Below the pieces are notes generated by a model that was given only the letters and a program-made list of their open reading frames with translations, was not told where the DNA came from and did not search any database. The translations under genes and the position numbers were made by a program. A stretch of DNA of 7,774 bases from Leptospiraceae bacterium (lineage in GTDB: Bacteria > Spirochaetota > Leptospiria > Turneriellales > Turneriellaceae): NCBI GenBank assembly GCA_025057195.1, contig JANWWX010000055.1, positions 1-7,774 on the forward strand. Direction: 5' to 3'. Positions 6,494 through 7,774 of the stretch are shown here, piece after piece; position 1 is the stretch's first letter; the number at the start of each line of letters is the position of its first letter.

Positions 6494-6884
6494 AGTCATC
6501 CGCCTTGAGCCGCAACACGTAAATTTGCGTATCGCTAGTGAGCGCAATGATTTGGGGGCCATAGCTTTTGTCACCGGCACTCCCCCAAACACCATCGTTG
6601 TCTTGGTCAACAGTCACCGCGAGTGTCAGGTTGCGCGTGCCACGGGCAACAGAGAGCGGGTAAAAAAAACGGCCGTCAGCATCGGTCCTTTCGCGCGCCG
6701 AGGAACGCACAGTCGTGCCCAAATTGTCAATAAAAGTAACACGGACAGCGCGGAGTGGCGCAAGCCCCATGGCATCAACCACCACAATTGGACCAGAATC
6801 GTGGAGTTCTTCTGTGGCAGGCGGCGTGGCATCGTACATACATGAGACACAAAAACCTGCCAGTGCCAGCAAAAAGTATTTCAC
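6483..6884 (-). CDS. Small probable lipoprotein with Ig/carboxypeptidase-regulatory-like fold
   Basis: This 133-residue protein of unknown function starts at GTG (6884), overlapping the stop of the upstream dehydrogenase gene as GTGA. No ATG is available near the N-terminus. It begins MKYFLLALAGFCVSC, a short charged and hydrophobic leader. Cys15 is a plausible lipidation site, although -3 is Cys rather than Leu, so the lipobox is imperfect; relaxed lipoboxes are known in spirochaetes. The mature part has a beta-rich pattern: GPIVVVDAMGLAPLRAVRVT (31-50), TDADGRFFYPL (67-77), LTLAVTVDQDNDGVW (86-100) and YVLRL (122-126). This is like carboxypeptidase-regulatory or other Ig-like domains. DQDNDG (93-98) resembles an acidic calcium-binding loop. 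An exported, surface or periplasmic role is inferred. The 3' end overlaps the convergent oxidoreductase gene by 11 bp. Confidence 0.72.
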   Translation of the reverse strand: MKYFLLALAGFCVSCMYDATPPATEELHDSGPIVVVDAMGLAPLRAVRVTFIDNLGTTVRSSARERTDADGRFFYPLSVARGTRNLTLAVTVDQDNDGVWGSAGDKSYGPQIIALTSDTQIYVLRLKADDFSP

Positions 6885-7774
6885 AGCTGCGCAGCAAAAA
6901 AGAGCGGAAGCCGGGCACCGCTGCGGATAAACTCAGCCATCAAGAGCACTTGGCGCCGGTGTGCTGAGTCGGGATAGGCCTCGGCGCGGCGCAGCAGTTC
7001 CACCAGGGCGAAAATCCGCCACAACCGCTCGCAGATATAAAGCCGGTTAACATCACAATCAAACTCGCTACGCAGGTGATTTGTGATGGTTGTGTACTCT
7101 TGTTCCAGCAGGGCTGCGTGCTCGCCCATGGCGGCGTGGTGGAGGTATTCTCGGAACTGGGCGGCCACGCGCGGACGGCGGAGTGCGGCGATGGCATGCT
7201 CTGCCAAGAGGGCATGTGTACCTTCCCAAGTCTCGTTGATGATGGCGTCGTTGAGTAAGCGGGGAAGGACCGTGAAATCCCCCAGGATGCCGTTGCCACC
7301 GTGTAACAGGATCGCCTCTTTGCCCACCACCGCACTATATTGCGTGGTGACGACCTTCAAAAGCGGTACCAACGCCAGCGCCAGCGGTTCTTCTTTGTCG
7401 GCAAAGGCGAACGCACGGAAACCAACCAGAAAAAGCGCATCACGCAAAAGCCGCAACTCCTCGAGTGTGCGCACCACACTGGGGAATTCTGCAAGTTTTT
7501 TGCCGTATGCCTCGCGCACCCGGGTGTACGCCTCGGCTTCGAGGATCGCCCTGGCCATCCCGCCAAGACCGCCGCAGATTACATGCAAGCGTGAGGTGCG
7601 GATGATATAGCGGATTAAGTTGGCTAAGCCGTGGGCCGGGCGACCGAGGGCTGTGGCTTCGCAGTCGTCATAGACGCATTCGACTGTGAGTTTGCCTTTG
7701 GAGCCAATGATGTCTTTTTTGCGCAGATGGTAGCAGCCGTTGAGGCTGCCATCGCTGCGGTAGCGGCTCACCAA
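6881..7774 (-). CDS. Acyl-CoA dehydrogenase family protein, C-terminal part (5' truncated)
   Basis: The frame is open to the window edge, so the N-terminal domain and most of the beta domain lie outside; 298 codons including the stop are visible. The residues begin in the beta domain (DGSLNGCYHLRKKDIIGSKG, then VYDDCEATALG). The flavin-binding helical domain follows, with GGMARAILEAEAYTRVREAYGKKLAEFPSV (71-100) and LLHGGNGILGDFTVLPRLLNDA (156-177), a clear family signature. NETWEGTH (180-187) places Glu184 at the position of the catalytic base of medium-chain-type enzymes. An additional helical region of about 100 residues follows (200-297), longer than in simple acyl-CoA dehydrogenases and suggestive of the AidB-like branch. 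Family members oxidise acyl-CoA with FAD, but AidB-like proteins may have other roles. The gene is first in a two-gene minus-strand unit with the lipoprotein gene. Confidence 0.9.
   Translation of the reverse strand: MVSRYRSDGSLNGCYHLRKKDIIGSKGKLTVECVYDDCEATALGRPAHGLANLIRYIIRTSRLHVICGGLGGMARAILEAEAYTRVREAYGKKLAEFPSVVRTLEELRLLRDALFLVGFRAFAFADKEEPLALALVPLLKVVTTQYSAVVGKEAILLHGGNGILGDFTVLPRLLNDAIINETWEGTHALLAEHAIAALRRPRVAAQFREYLHHAAMGEHAALLEQEYTTITNHLRSEFDCDVNRLYICERLWRIFALVELLRRAEAYPDSAHRRQVLLMAEFIRSGARLPLFFAAQL

Noticed and set aside
7083..7610. Plus-strand open frame opposite the acyl-CoA dehydrogenase
   Set aside because: It is Ser/Arg/Ala-rich without motifs, and the opposite strand encodes a clear dehydrogenase.

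Overview
The window holds a complete heat-shock operon, hrcA-grpE-dnaK-dnaJ, on the plus strand. It is preceded by a textbook CIRCE operator and extended at its 3' end by a Gfo/Idh/MocA-family oxidoreductase gene that overlaps dnaJ. The DnaK nucleotide-binding domain carries the extra segment after the GRRF motif (about residues 79-108) that is typical of DnaK from bacteria with an outer membrane. Base composition looks slightly above 50% GC. HrcA/CIRCE control, a lipoprotein-like gene with a relaxed lipobox and the DnaK sequence style would fit a spirochaete of the Leptospira/Turneriella kind, but that placement is only a tentative inference.

Layout. Positions 1-183 (+) are the 3' end of a small CxxC redox-domain gene of the DUF1858 type. 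It converges, with a 9-bp gap, on a 76-residue minus-strand gene (193-423) whose predicted layout, one helix followed by short strands, resembles an Sm/Hfq-like beta-barrel. The 217-bp divergent spacer 424-640 has no gene. It carries a 9-bp inverted repeat, a 16-bp AT-rich palindrome, a likely sigma70-type promoter and CIRCE with 13-bp arms. Then come hrcA (641-1786), grpE (1776-2486, overlapping hrcA by 11 bp), dnaK (2490-4379), a GC-rich hairpin, dnaJ (4416-5534) and the oxidoreductase (5534-6493, sharing one base with dnaJ in TGATG). Two minus-strand genes fill the right end: a small probable lipoprotein (6483-6884), which overlaps the oxidoreductase tail-to-tail by 11 bp, and the C-terminal part of an acyl-CoA dehydrogenase (6881-7774, running off the window), joined to the lipoprotein gene by a 4-bp GTGA overlap.

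How the genes work together. HrcA should bind CIRCE and repress its own operon until heat stress. DnaK, DnaJ and GrpE form the Hsp70 folding cycle: DnaJ delivers substrate and stimulates ATP hydrolysis, and GrpE exchanges nucleotide. The oxidoreductase appears to be co-transcribed and translationally coupled to dnaJ, so it should be heat-induced too, although its family suggests sugar or nucleotide-sugar metabolism. No mobile element, CRISPR array, tRNA or rRNA was seen. Most of the window is conserved housekeeping sequence. The less ordinary points are the small beta-barrel candidate, the coupled oxidoreductase, and the SD-less, hairpin-flanked start of dnaJ.
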